Shown: positions 7,977 through 16,653, numbered from the stretch's first letter. The stretch: 34,590 nt of DNA from an uncultured Oceanospirillaceae bacterium (GCA_937136055.1 CAKZOD010000114.1:1-34590), one strand, 5' to 3'. Notes: a model not told the origin generated them from the sequence alone. Translations and numbers: made by a program.

Positions 7977-8750
7977 TTAATTTTTTAATTTTATTGGATT
8001 ACCTGCTGTAGCTGGCTCAATAGCGTTGTAGATGATTTCAAGCCTGGCCGTAATTATTTCTTGGATTCTCCCTTGATTGCTCATTTGGGTTAAAACATCA
8101 GTGAGTATAGGGACTAGATAGCTGTTGCTCTTGTGTACGAAATGAAACACTGGAAAGCTGTAAACAGGAGGGTCGAGCGCTTTAATATGTTTAAAATTTA
8201 GCTCTTTCAAAGAAATATTTCCGGCGACACGCGTGGTTAAAGCAAGGTCAATACGTTCACTTTCAAGTAATGCGAACATATGTTGTAAGTCATTAACAGC
8301 TTCAACTTGGAGGCCTTCAGTTAACTTTTCGGTGATTTTGACACCGTTTATAACTCCCAGTTTATAGCCTTTCATACTCTCCCAGCCATCTGGCTTGAAA
8401 TCAACATTTTTACTGAAAGCGCGTATTTCAAAAAGGTAGAGCGGAACAGGGATTTTGACTAAATCTGGATACAGTTTATCGATGGAGCTAATACGGTAAA
8501 GCTCTGCATCTGTAGCACCAGTACTCGACATCTTTAGGGCGCGATTTCCGGGGTAGTACATAACTTTGGCTTTGATATCAGCACGCTGATAAGCTTCGAG
8601 CATGACCTCTCGGATTACTGTAGCGAAAGGTACGTTGAAAGTAGCAACTTGAATGACTTGTTGTGCATTGATTAACGTGGACATTAAAAGCAGCATTAAT
8701 GCAGCGATAGCGTTAAAAGAAAATATTACACTTCTCATTTTTACAACCAT
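7977..8750 (-). CDS. Periplasmic SBP_bac_3-like protein, paralogue B
   Basis: 257 residues; the start could also be the Met five codons in. The signal peptide covers about residues 5-28 (cleavage after LINA). The mature domain begins IQVATFNVPFATVIREVMLEAY and shares PGNRALKMSSTGATDAELYRISS, YPDLVK, GVKITE, RIDLALTTRVAGNISLKELNFKHIKAL and FHFVHK with paralogue A, giving clear homology along the whole length. It was probably produced by tandem duplication and is now separated from its twin by the inverted-repeat element. Nothing in the sequence names a ligand. Confidence 0.78.
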   Translation of the reverse strand: MVVKMRSVIFSFNAIAALMLLLMSTLINAQQVIQVATFNVPFATVIREVMLEAYQRADIKAKVMYYPGNRALKMSSTGATDAELYRISSIDKLYPDLVKIPVPLYLFEIRAFSKNVDFKPDGWESMKGYKLGVINGVKITEKLTEGLQVEAVNDLQHMFALLESERIDLALTTRVAGNISLKELNFKHIKALDPPVYSFPVFHFVHKSNSYLVPILTDVLTQMSNQGRIQEIITARLEIIYNAIEPATAGNPIKLKN

Positions 8751-9035
8751 TATTACTCAATGTTTTAGCGGTAATAAATATGCAAATAGCATATAAAATA
8801 AAGCGCTACTTCTCTCTAAAATACAATTAAACTTTAGCATAAAACTAAGAAATAATCTGAGAAGAGAAGGTGAAAAACGTAAAAAGTGTAATATATAATA
8901 ATTTTCCTATGATATTGATTCTATTTGTTTTAATTTATTTCGTTTGTTTATTTTGGGTTAAGTTATGCTGGTTTTTAAAGCGTAAAACCCTATTTCCTTA
9001 ATTAAAATTTAAGAGGGAGTTTTCCCCCTTCTTTC
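8751..9035. other. AT-rich intergenic region, no gene seen
   Basis: It contains the upstream region of paralogue B (leftward) and a GC-richer imperfect hairpin near 9011-9033 (AAGAGGGA paired with TCCCCCTT across a short loop). No RNA gene or ORF is convincing. The hairpin may be a weak terminator left over from the decayed gene that follows. Confidence 0.35.
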
Positions 9036-9385
9036 ATGGGATGCCATTTTCAGTTTTTAATATTGCAAGATGATGCTAGTTTCATAAAAACAAAAAACGG
9101 AGCTGTTGTGCACAGCTTTATTGCCTGTATTAGCTTGGTATTAACCATGGCTGGCTTACTATTGCCAAATAACCCGCAAAACTTATGCGGAAAATGACTT
9201 TGGCATACAGTGTGGCACAAATTATTGCTCCACTATGTACAGGTTGGCTGGTGCAATATTTTGGTAATTATCACTTAGGGTCATATCTTGCGGCTGTGAT
9301 AATGGGGATAGGTGTGGTGCTGCTCATTCTATTAATAAAGCTCGAGTTACACCAAAGCAAAACTCATCAGCATTGTTTTCTGTGA
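9036..9385 (+). pseudogene. Decayed remnant of an MFS transporter C-terminus
   Basis: Two overlapping short frames read as pieces of one protein. The first (9036-9197) ends in a membrane helix, SFIACISLVLTMAGLLLPNNP. The second (9185-9385), in another frame, continues with MTLAYSVAQIIAPLCTGWLVQYFG and a last helix, YLAAVIMGIGVVLLILLIKLEL. The pattern 'mT..ys.aQi..P...Gwl' is that of the late helices in YbfB/YjiJ-type major facilitator proteins. The rest of the gene is missing, so this is a truncated and frameshifted remnant. It lies just upstream of the dehydrogenase gene, with which the intact transporter may once have worked. Confidence 0.5.
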
Positions 9386-9432
9386 GATTGAAGCCTGTGA
9401 AAAAGATAGCTTGTGAAAAAGAAAGGTAGCTT

Positions 9433-10362
9433 ATGAGAGATATTGAAAAAATAGCCGTTGTTGGCTGTGGTTTAATCGGTATGAGCTGGACAAGTTTATT
9501 CCTCGCGCAAGGCTATAAAGTACAAATAGTAGAGCCTAATCTTGAGAATCAAAATGCCTTACAGCCTTTTATCGAGCAGGCATGGCCACTGCTTGAGCAA
9601 TTAGGGCTAGTCACTGTTGATACAATACCCAGAGTGCAAATTTGTAATGATGTTAGTGAGCTGGTGGGTATCGATTTTGTACAAGAAAATGTGGCTGATC
9701 GCATTGAAGTTAAGCATAAAGTCATCGCAGATTTAGAGCATGTGGTCGATAAGGATGTCATTATATCCTCGAGCACATCCTCGCTAATGGCCACTGACAT
9801 TCAAATGCATGCCAATCACTCTGAGCGTATTGCAGTTGGTCACCCAATGAATCCGCCGCATATGATACCTATGGTTGAAATAGTGGCAGGTGAGCAAACC
9901 TCGGAGCAAACTATTGACGAACTGGAACGTTTTTATAAGGCCTGCAAACGCGTCACCATCCGGGTGCAAAAGGAAGTCATTGGTCATTTAGCGAATAGGC
10001 TCACCTCTGCTCTTTATCGTGAAGCTGTTTCGATTGCACAGCAAGGTATTGCCAGCGTTGAAGATATTGATAAAGCAATTGCCTATGGCCCCGGTATGCG
10101 ATGGGCGTTAATGGGGCCGCATCTTACTTATCACTTAGGAGGCGGGCAGGGAGGTTATCAGCATTATCTCGATCACCTTGGCCCGACTCAAGAGGCACGC
10201 TGGCAGGATCAGAAAATACCGCAATTGACTGAATCCCTAAAAAAGGAGTTGGTGGCAGGCGTTGAACAGGAACTTGCTCAACAAGACAGTGAAACTTTGA
10301 TACAGCGCAGGGATCAAGCGTTGGTTGAAATTTACAGGTTAAAGGAGAAGTTTGGGCTTTAA
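9433..10362 (+). CDS. 3-hydroxyacyl-CoA dehydrogenase-family enzyme (carnitine/L-gulonate 3-dehydrogenase-like)
   Basis: 309 residues. An N-terminal Rossmann NAD site, VVGCGLIGMSW (about 9-19), is followed by an acidic residue near 34 that favours NAD over NADP. The family motif SSTSS (about 112-117), GHPMNPPHMIPMVEIV (about 137-152) and the C-terminal helical domain (GPGMRWALMGPHLTYHLGGGQGG) resemble carnitine dehydrogenases and lambda-crystallin/L-gulonate 3-dehydrogenases more than fatty-acid oxidation enzymes. The reaction is oxidation of a 3-hydroxy acid to the 3-keto acid. SD AAAGG precedes the ATG. A decayed transporter remnant lies upstream. Substrate not determined. Confidence 0.82.
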   Translation: MRDIEKIAVVGCGLIGMSWTSLFLAQGYKVQIVEPNLENQNALQPFIEQAWPLLEQLGLVTVDTIPRVQICNDVSELVGIDFVQENVADRIEVKHKVIADLEHVVDKDVIISSSTSSLMATDIQMHANHSERIAVGHPMNPPHMIPMVEIVAGEQTSEQTIDELERFYKACKRVTIRVQKEVIGHLANRLTSALYREAVSIAQQGIASVEDIDKAIAYGPGMRWALMGPHLTYHLGGGQGGYQHYLDHLGPTQEARWQDQKIPQLTESLKKELVAGVEQELAQQDSETLIQRRDQALVEIYRLKEKFGL

Positions 10363-10385
10363 GAGAAAACCTTGTTAAAAGTAGG

Positions 10386-10790
10386 CTAGCGTTTGTAGCC
10401 TAGGAGCTTAGATTCATATTCACAAAAACCTAGATTTTTGTAAAAGCCACTTATCTTATCGGGGCAATATAGCTCAAAGCTTTTAACTTCTGATAGCTTT
10501 GGGTTATTCAGTACATTAGTGATGATTTCTCGTCCTAGCCCAGTGCTGCGGTAAGGGGCTTCAATAATGACATCAAAGATTAGCGCTTTAAAAACATAAT
10601 CTGTTAGCACGCGGCAAAAACCAACGATTTTGCCATTTGCATCAACGGCACCGAAAAGCACGTTAGAGCCTTCCATTACTTTTTCGACTTCAGCTAAAGT
10701 GCGTTTATTGCACCACCACTCATTGCTCATTAAATTATGTACTTGCTTCGTTTGAATGTTATCAAATTTATGTATCCAGTTTATGGTCAT
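10386..10790 (-). CDS. GNAT-family N-acetyltransferase
   Basis: About 134 residues from the ATG at 10790; a GTG three codons upstream (10799) is possible. The GNAT fold is visible in VLFGAVDANGKIVGFCRVLTD (beta 2-3), the acetyl-CoA loop APYRSTGLGREII (about 80-92, the 'R-x-x-G-x-G/A' signature), and the terminal strand-helix ELYCPDKISGFYKNLGFCEYE. The substrate is unknown. A perfect 7-bp hairpin (TAGGCTA/TAGCCTA, 10382-10402) spans its stop codon and lies between it and the convergent dehydrogenase gene; it may serve as a terminator. Confidence 0.85.
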   Translation of the reverse strand: MTINWIHKFDNIQTKQVHNLMSNEWWCNKRTLAEVEKVMEGSNVLFGAVDANGKIVGFCRVLTDYVFKALIFDVIIEAPYRSTGLGREIITNVLNNPKLSEVKSFELYCPDKISGFYKNLGFCEYESKLLGYKR

Positions 10791-10866
10791 AATTTTCACT
10801 CTGGTGTTTTAGTGTCAACGAGTTATGGAACAACATTGGTTAAGCTTTCCCTGCAGACCAAGAGTG

Positions 10867-11040
10867 TTATTTTTGATCTTTACTCGACCAAAAGGCACCT
10901 AAAATAACCCCAAAGGATGCGCCATATCCAACGCTTTGGGCAAGGTCATCTGTCATCACACCGTAAGTTATACCAATAACCACACCAATGACTATTCCAA
11001 GCCCGACCTTGTTTTTAGATATGAAATCGTCTCTGTTCAA
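10867..11040 (-). CDS. Small glycine-rich membrane protein, 57 aa
   Basis: A short frame starts at TTG (11040) with a GAGGA about 12 nt upstream. It encodes LNRDDFISKNKVGLGIVIGV followed by VIGITYGVMTDDLAQSVGYG and a second segment, ASFGVILGAFW, then SSKDQK. Two short hydrophobic, glycine-zipper-like stretches separated by an acidic loop suggest a hairpin membrane protein. The frame closely fits the gap between the GNAT and VOC genes and is collinear with both. The TTG start and lack of a named family keep confidence moderate. Confidence 0.6.
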   Translation of the reverse strand: MNRDDFISKNKVGLGIVIGVVIGITYGVMTDDLAQSVGYGASFGVILGAFWSSKDQK

Positions 11041-11054
11041 AACTGCTTCCTCAG

Positions 11055-11444
11055 TTATGTGCTTTGTTCATAGAGCTCTAAAGGGAGATCGTCGGGATCA
11101 CTAAAAAAGGTATATTTTTGACCGGTATACTCATCAATTCTAATCGACTCAACGGCAATACCTTGAGATAAAAGATAATCTCGCGCATCCTCCACAGATT
11201 CAACATTAAAAGCTAGGTGTCTCAGTCCTAGAGCCTCTGGGTAACTCGATCGTTTAGGGGCGTGAGTAAAAGAAAATAACTCGATTTGCCCACCATCCGG
11301 TAATTGTAAATCTAACTTATAGGAATCTCGCGCTTTGCGATAATTCTCTGCAATTACTTTCAGGCCAAGAATAGCAGTATAAAAGTACTTTGACTTTTCA
11401 TAATCAGAGCAAATGATAGCGCCATGGTGAATTGATTTAAGCAC
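11055..11444 (-). CDS. VOC-family metalloenzyme, YaeR/GloA2-like
   Basis: 129 residues with the glyoxalase/bleomycin-resistance (vicinal oxygen chelate) fold as two beta-alpha-beta3 modules. Likely metal ligands are H7 (SIHHGAII), E55 (QIELFSF), H76 (GLRHLAFNV) and E123 (LPLELYE). The pattern is close to E. coli YaeR (GloA2 type), whose substrate remains poorly defined. Start is GTG at 11444 with AAGGAA 5 nt upstream, a convincing start despite the rare codon. It is part of a leftward run with the small membrane protein and GNAT genes. Confidence 0.87.
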   Translation of the reverse strand: MLKSIHHGAIICSDYEKSKYFYTAILGLKVIAENYRKARDSYKLDLQLPDGGQIELFSFTHAPKRSSYPEALGLRHLAFNVESVEDARDYLLSQGIAVESIRIDEYTGQKYTFFSDPDDLPLELYEQST

Positions 11445-11519
11445 AGTGTTTCCTTAGTCGGTACTGCATTAATGTTTGGGCTAAACTTGAAAACAGAACT
11501 TGCATTATTTACCCCAAAG

Positions 11520-11903
11520 TTAGCTCAAAGCAATTATAAGGCTGCTGACAAGCATTGATATTGTAACGGGAGCACCAAGTATTCTTTCTTTTTTGCTGGA
11601 AGTTATCGTATTGAGGATTGAGCTTATACCAAAGAGCGTCACAACAAACCACACAGCAGAGCGTGAAAGCTCAAAATAAGTAATGAGAAAAACGTTTCCT
11701 CGAATAAGTACAATCAATAATGCAAAAAGAATAATACATAATTGAATAAATGCTGAAACACGCAGCTTAGGTGGAAATTTACCGGGGTATTTTCCGCCCA
11801 TTGCCCACTCCCCCCAAGGGGCTCCACATATCAAACCCACTTGTAATATTGAAATAACTATCGCACAAAAGCTAAATACATAGAGCGGTAAATCTGTCTG
11901 CAT
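11520..11903 (-). CDS. Four-helix membrane protein of unknown function
   Basis: 127 residues from the ATG at 11903, chosen because an AAAGGA lies just upstream; the frame extends 12 codons further with no such site. Hydrophobic segments lie at about residues 5-26, 50-68, 72-90 and 104-126. The loop between the first two carries GAPWGEWAMGGKYPGKFPPKLR, a Gly/Pro/Trp-rich pattern that recurs in small uncharacterised bacterial membrane proteins. I do not recognise a function. Confidence 0.75.
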   Translation of the reverse strand: MQTDLPLYVFSFCAIVISILQVGLICGAPWGEWAMGGKYPGKFPPKLRVSAFIQLCIILFALLIVLIRGNVFLITYFELSRSAVWFVVTLFGISSILNTITSSKKERILGAPVTISMLVSSLIIALS

Positions 11904-12124
11904 TGCTTGTTTTCCTTTAAACACCACCTGCGTGAACATGCTCTAACTGTATAACTTTTGAACAGGATTTGCACGCTAAGCTAACGCACCCAACAATACA
12001 TTTTATATTTCTGAAGGCATTGATAAATAAGAGTATTGAAGTGGTCAAAAAGGGAAGGTGTAGCAGGATAAAATAACTCTGCAGCAACATGGCAGAGCTA
12101 TTAGAAGAAAGCTATATGACAAGG

Positions 12125-13738
12125 TTAGTCTCTCGACAACTGCTTACGAATTACCTTACCTGTGGTTGTCATTGGTAAGTCATCAATAAACTCAACCTCT
12201 CTTGGATACTCATGTGCAGAAAGTTTGGTTTTCACGTAATCCATAATTTCTTGCTTTAGCTCAGCAGTCGGGTTGAATCCATCATTGAGCACGATAAAGG
12301 CTTTCACAATTTCGGTACGGGTTTTATCAGGTTTACCAATTACCGCTGCCATCTTGATACTTGGCAGTTTGATTAAGCAATCTTCTATCTCTCCCGGACC
12401 AATACGATAACCTGAGCTCGTGATCACATCGTCATCGCGGGCAAAGAATTTGATAAAACCCTCTTCATCTTTTGCTCCACAATCACCAGTGAGTAACCAA
12501 TCACCTACATATTTCTGAGTGGTTGCCTGTTCGTTTTGCCAATAGTGTAAAAATTGTGAAGGGCTATCTTTGTAAATGGCGATATTACCAACTTCATGAG
12601 GGGCAACAATGTTGCCTTGATCATCGACAATCTCCACTTTATGGCCGGGAACAGCGCGTCCCATGAACCCTGCTGGAGTTTGCATAATTTCAGAGCAAGA
12701 AGACACCACCATATTGCACTCGGTTTGACCGTAGAATTCATTGATCTGCAAATTAAAGGTTTGCTGCCCCCATTGGTGCAGTGCACTTCCAAGTGATTCA
12801 CCGCCGCTGGCAATTGAGCGAACGTTAAAGTCCCAGCGTTGCTCTGGGTTTTTAACAGTAGCGAGCATTTTGATTGCGGTGGGTGGGAAGAAAATATTTT
12901 TAATTTTTAGATCGGCGATCAATTGATACACTAATTCAGGGTCAAATTTTTTGAAGCGGTGGCAAACCACAGGTACACCGTGATGAAGAGCAGGCATGAG
13001 AACGTCGTACAAACCGCCTATCCACGCCCAATCAGCTGGTGTCCAAAAAATATCATTTGCTTGAGGTAAGAAGTTATGTGAAATTTCAACCCCCGCTAAA
13101 TGACCTAATAGCACGCGCTGGCCGTGCAATGCGCCTTTTGGCTGACCAGTTGTCCCTGAGGTGTAAATAATAAGCGCCGGTGTTTCTAGTGTTGTAGGGC
13201 GAACACTAAAAGTCTTTTCAGATTCGGCAATTCGCTGGTAGAGATCTTCGCTATTATCGGTACAGCCGTCGATGCAGTAAATTTTTTCTAGATCAGGCAG
13301 CTCAGAGAGAAAGCCAGCTATTTTTTTTGCACCCTCTTTGTTGGTGACGACAAACCGAGTTCCACTGTTTTGCAGCCTGAACTTAATCGCTTCTTCGCCA
13401 AACAAAGCAAATAAAGGCACGGCGATACCGGCAAGCTTGTAAGTGGCTATATGAGCAAACGCAACTTCAGGCGCTTGAGGAAGCAAAATAGCAACGCGAT
13501 CACCTTGCTCAAAACCATCTGCGACAAGGGTGTTGCAAATCGCGTTAGAGTTCTCGTACAAATCGCGGAAGTAGTAGTGCTTAATCTCACCATCGTCTTG
13601 CTTGTGAATAATGGCTAGCTTTTCGGGGTCTTGATGATGCCACTTGTCGCAGACATCAAATCCCATGTTGTAATCATCGTCCGCTTCCATGCTGAATGAG
13701 TCATATAGCTGTTGATAGTTTTTATTGTAATTTAGCAT
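12125..13738 (-). CDS. AMP-forming acyl-CoA synthetase (MACS-like)
   Basis: 537 residues from MLNYNKNYQQLYDSF; the frame runs 24 codons upstream to 13810, but that extension looks non-homologous. The adenylate-forming signatures are present: the P-loop YTSGTTGQPKGALHG, the ATP-binding ...NEFYGQTECN, LTGDCGAKDEEGFIKFFARDDDVI, and the catalytic lysine context TTTGKVIRKQL at the C-terminus. It activates a carboxylic acid to its acyl-CoA. Overall it is closest to the acetyl-CoA synthetase-like medium-chain group. The gene is divergent from a GST gene. Substrate unknown. Confidence 0.88.
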   Translation of the reverse strand: MLNYNKNYQQLYDSFSMEADDDYNMGFDVCDKWHHQDPEKLAIIHKQDDGEIKHYYFRDLYENSNAICNTLVADGFEQGDRVAILLPQAPEVAFAHIATYKLAGIAVPLFALFGEEAIKFRLQNSGTRFVVTNKEGAKKIAGFLSELPDLEKIYCIDGCTDNSEDLYQRIAESEKTFSVRPTTLETPALIIYTSGTTGQPKGALHGQRVLLGHLAGVEISHNFLPQANDIFWTPADWAWIGGLYDVLMPALHHGVPVVCHRFKKFDPELVYQLIADLKIKNIFFPPTAIKMLATVKNPEQRWDFNVRSIASGGESLGSALHQWGQQTFNLQINEFYGQTECNMVVSSCSEIMQTPAGFMGRAVPGHKVEIVDDQGNIVAPHEVGNIAIYKDSPSQFLHYWQNEQATTQKYVGDWLLTGDCGAKDEEGFIKFFARDDDVITSSGYRIGPGEIEDCLIKLPSIKMAAVIGKPDKTRTEIVKAFIVLNDGFNPTAELKQEIMDYVKTKLSAHEYPREVEFIDDLPMTTTGKVIRKQLSRD

Positions 13739-13818
13739 TGGAGTACCGTTGTTTTGATGGCTTTTCTTTACGTTGACGTTAGCGTAAACTTGGTTGCAAA
13801 TCAATAACAATAATATGT

Positions 13819-13853
13819 ATAGAAGCTGATTGCTAGTGAGCTGTCGCTTCTAT
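13819..13853. promoter_or_regulatory. Inverted repeat in the divergent spacer
   Basis: ATAGAAGC (13819-13826) and GCTTCTAT (13846-13853) are exact 8-bp inverted repeats 19 bp apart, between the divergently transcribed acyl-CoA synthetase and GST genes. It could be an operator or a leader hairpin just upstream of the GST start. No regulator is identified. Confidence 0.4.
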
Positions 13854-13872
13854 CCTCTTTAAGGTATCAGTT

Positions 13873-14532
13873 ATGTCTCTTAAGCTCTTTCATTGTCACG
13901 AAGCGCGCTCGATGCGCTCATTATGGCTCATTCACGAGCTGAATTTAGAATTAGATTTGATTACTCTTTCATTTGGCGGATCAACTCGCAGTGAGCAGTA
14001 CTTAGCATGCCATCCCCTTGGCAGAGTACCTTGCTTAGTGGATGGTGATTTAACATTGTTTGAAAGTGGTGCGATAACAGAATATCTCTGCGAGACTTAT
14101 GATAATGGTGAGCTCTGGCGAGCACCTGGCCACAGCGAACGTGCTCAGTGGTTACAATGGTTACACTACGCAGAAACTATGACAGTGCATGCCGCAAGCT
14201 TAACACAGCAAGCGATAGCTATTTTTGAACCTCAATTACGATCAGTAACCGTCCAAAAGCTCGAAACTAGACGCTTACAAAAAGCTATTGAAGTGATAGA
14301 AACGCATTTATCAGGCAGAGATTACCTTTTAGAAAGTGGCTTTTCGGCGGTAGATGTGGGTATTGGCTACAGCTTACATGTCGGGCGTTTATTTACTGAT
14401 ATCAGTATCTATCCCAATGTTTGTGCCTATTATCAACGTCTTTCAAAGCGTGAAGCTTTTCTAAAATCGCTTCCTGAAGAAGGAGCTAAAGATAGAATTT
14501 ATACCCAAGAAAATTATTGGTATCCACAGTAG
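13873..14532 (+). CDS. Glutathione S-transferase-family protein
   Basis: 219 residues. The N-terminal thioredoxin-like domain (1-78) contains the ARSMRSLW helix start, the cis-proline HPLGRVPCLV (about 47-56) and the glutathione-binding ESGAITEYL (about 65-73). The C-terminal all-helical domain follows (about 88-200), including FSAVDVGIGYSLHV, which replaces the classic N-capping 'S/T-x-x-D' motif region. Likely cytosolic glutathione conjugation or peroxide handling. It lies divergent to the acyl-CoA synthetase. The class cannot be assigned confidently. Confidence 0.87.
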   Translation: MSLKLFHCHEARSMRSLWLIHELNLELDLITLSFGGSTRSEQYLACHPLGRVPCLVDGDLTLFESGAITEYLCETYDNGELWRAPGHSERAQWLQWLHYAETMTVHAASLTQQAIAIFEPQLRSVTVQKLETRRLQKAIEVIETHLSGRDYLLESGFSAVDVGIGYSLHVGRLFTDISIYPNVCAYYQRLSKREAFLKSLPEEGAKDRIYTQENYWYPQ

Positions 14533-14583
14533 TGTAAGGAGATAACTCCCCTAGCGTTTTTTATCGTCATCAGCTTTACCCTG

Positions 14584-15090
14584 CTAGTCTTTTGCAAAAA
14601 AAGACTCATGATAAGTAACAACTCCTTGAGGAAAATCATTCTGAAACGGCAAAGCTTGGAAATACTGCGTGGGCACATCGGGGAGTACTAAGCCTTCTCT
14701 TGGTTTAAAACCAAAACGTTGATAATAGCTAGGGTCACCCAGTAGTACACAACCTTTAGCTTGTATATTCCTCAACTCATGAATTGCTGAATCCATGAGT
14801 TTTGAGCCAATGCCCTTACCTTGATAATTGGGAAGCACCGATATCGGGCCTAGGCCATACCAGCGATCTGTGCCGTCAGAAATAGTAATAGGGGATAGCC
14901 CTACATGGCCAACAATATTTCCATCATCTTCGGCAACCAGTGAAATAGAAAGCACGCCTGATTGACGAAGCGCTTTAACAATAAATTGCTCTGTGTGATC
15001 GGTGTGTGGTGCTTCAAGAAATGCAGCAACAGTTACTTCATTGATGCTTTGAATATCGCTTGGTTGTTCTTTTCTAATATGAATGCTCAT
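14584..15090 (-). CDS. GNAT-family N-acetyltransferase, YhbS-like
   Basis: 168 residues. The acetyl-CoA binding segment is LPNYQGKGIGSKLMDSAIHEL (about 87-107, Q-G-K-G-I-G). It is followed by GCVLLGDPSYYQRFGFKPREGL and a proline-rich tail, VPTQYFQALPF, both characteristic of the YhbS-type group. SD AAGGA lies about 10 nt upstream of the ATG. Substrate unknown. Convergent with the GST gene. Confidence 0.87.
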   Translation of the reverse strand: MSIHIRKEQPSDIQSINEVTVAAFLEAPHTDHTEQFIVKALRQSGVLSISLVAEDDGNIVGHVGLSPITISDGTDRWYGLGPISVLPNYQGKGIGSKLMDSAIHELRNIQAKGCVLLGDPSYYQRFGFKPREGLVLPDVPTQYFQALPFQNDFPQGVVTYHESFFAKD

Positions 15091-15149
15091 TTGAGGTTTT
15101 CCTTGAGAGGGACTGCTGGGCCACTATTGTGGTCACTCAGAACTAAATG

Positions 15150-15383
15150 TTAGAGGCCAATGAGGGATAATATTTTAGCAGTGCTTTCCAAGTCAATCAC
15201 TGACTGATCATATTGGATGCGATCACCAACCAACACAAAATTATAGCCAAGTTCACTACACGCTTTTTGATCCCATGCTGCATCACCAAGGTATGTGGTT
15301 GGGAGGCTTGTGCAAACTTTTAAATCAGTAAAATCACAAGAGTTTGTTGCCAGCAAAAACTGCTCGTAATGACCTTCAAGCAC
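15150..15383 (-). pseudogene. C-terminal fragment of a HAD-superfamily hydrolase
   Basis: 77 codons from a GTG that immediately follows, in the same frame, the TAA of the upstream dioxygenase gene. The segment TTYLGDAAWDQKACSELGYNFVLVG fits HAD motif IV and the following loop (GD..wD...A...G...v.vg). The nucleophile motif DxDx(T/V) and motifs II-III are missing. It therefore looks like the truncated end of a HAD phosphatase rather than an active enzyme. It is unclear whether it is translated by coupling to the gene above. Confidence 0.4.
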
Positions 15384-16556
15384 TTAGCTTGTTCTTCTCT
15401 GACGATGAGCCTGCAAAGCAGCAATATATTTATCTTCAGGCCAATTCTCTATCACTGCTTGCTCCGTGAGCTGAGCTGCTGTCATGGGCGCCATGCTTGA
15501 CGATGGTGGATCGGTATCTAAATTTGAGGGGAATGAGTAGCCATCGCAACTCGCGCTGAGTATAGCTGATAACTCAACCTTTGAAAGCTTACCTTTAGCC
15601 TCCAATTTTGCAATATAGGGGTAAACTAATTGGCTGACTTTGTAGCTGTCGACACTCTCCATTGGCTTGCCAAACGCTGAGGAGATTTGCAGTAAGTTAA
15701 CGCTGCGCTCGATGGTTTCGCTGTGGTTACTTCCCGCGGCATGAAATAGTGCTGGGTTGAAAAATAGTGCATCGCCGGTTTCGAGCGCTAGCTGAATTTT
15801 ATGGGCGTTGAAGTAGTCAATGAACTCACTGTCGCGCCATGCTAAAAAACCTAGCTCATATTGCTGCGAGAAGGGTAGCAGTTGAGTGGGGCCGCTTTCT
15901 ATAGGTACAGTTGAGTGAGCAACGCCGCCTTGTAAGGTTAAGTAGCGAGACATGTTATGGACATGGATTGGGTAGCGTGCGATCTCTTGGTTTTCCTGAA
16001 AACCTAAGTGGTAGTCGCGATGAGGTTGTTGTGCTTGGCCACCAGGGTAAACAACATTGAGCTGAGCGGTAATTTGATAGTGAGGCCCAAGCCAAGCTTG
16101 TGCTGCTAGTTGTAAAACGGGGTTTTTATAGTATTCGACAAATGTTTCAGGGGAGGCGACTGCGCTTTTTTCAAAGACATTCCAAATGCGGCCATTACTG
16201 CCTGCCTTAGCAAAGTGGTCGGCTGCATCTAAATGGCGTTGTTTATCGAGAAGCTGTTGGAAGATAGTGCTCATGTTATCGACAATCGCAGTATCAGCAT
16301 AGGCTTGCTTAATAACAAATACGCCGGGGCCAGATCCTAACACCGCGGCCATTTCTGCTTGATAGGCTAGTGAATTCTCTTGTTCAATCGCGTTGCGTAG
16401 TGCGTCTCCTGAGTAGATGGGCACTTGCAGGTCGATAGCGTCAGCTAGCGGGTAATCAGTAGTATCAATTTGTTGTTCGCAGATCGTTGAGAAATCCGCT
16501 AAGTCAATATCAGTTGATTGATGATAACGTTGAGAATTGCGGGATGTACCTATCAT
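15384..16556 (-). CDS. Phytanoyl-CoA dioxygenase (PhyH)-family Fe(II)/2-oxoglutarate oxygenase
   Basis: 390 residues. The double-stranded beta-helix metal triad is visible: H179 and D181 in QQPHRDYHLGF, and H272 in FNPALFHAAGSN. R284 (IERSVNLLQ) is suited to bind 2-oxoglutarate. HSTVPIESGPTQLLPFSQQYELG is the usual PhyH middle strand. An SD GGAGA precedes the ATG. It lies downstream of the iol leftward unit but is cut off from it by the terminator at 16654-16679, so it probably has its own promoter at 16557-16650. The substrate could be any small hydroxylatable molecule. Confidence 0.85.
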   Translation of the reverse strand: MIGTSRNSQRYHQSTDIDLADFSTICEQQIDTTDYPLADAIDLQVPIYSGDALRNAIEQENSLAYQAEMAAVLGSGPGVFVIKQAYADTAIVDNMSTIFQQLLDKQRHLDAADHFAKAGSNGRIWNVFEKSAVASPETFVEYYKNPVLQLAAQAWLGPHYQITAQLNVVYPGGQAQQPHRDYHLGFQENQEIARYPIHVHNMSRYLTLQGGVAHSTVPIESGPTQLLPFSQQYELGFLAWRDSEFIDYFNAHKIQLALETGDALFFNPALFHAAGSNHSETIERSVNLLQISSAFGKPMESVDSYKVSQLVYPYIAKLEAKGKLSKVELSAILSASCDGYSFPSNLDTDPPSSSMAPMTAAQLTEQAVIENWPEDKYIAALQAHRQRRTS

Positions 16557-16653
16557 GAGAGATCTCCAAATTCTGGTGTGTCGCGCTGCAATATTGGTTA
16601 CAAAACTATCGAGTAAAGAGTGTAGAGCATAGGATAAAAGCTACTGTAAAGTA

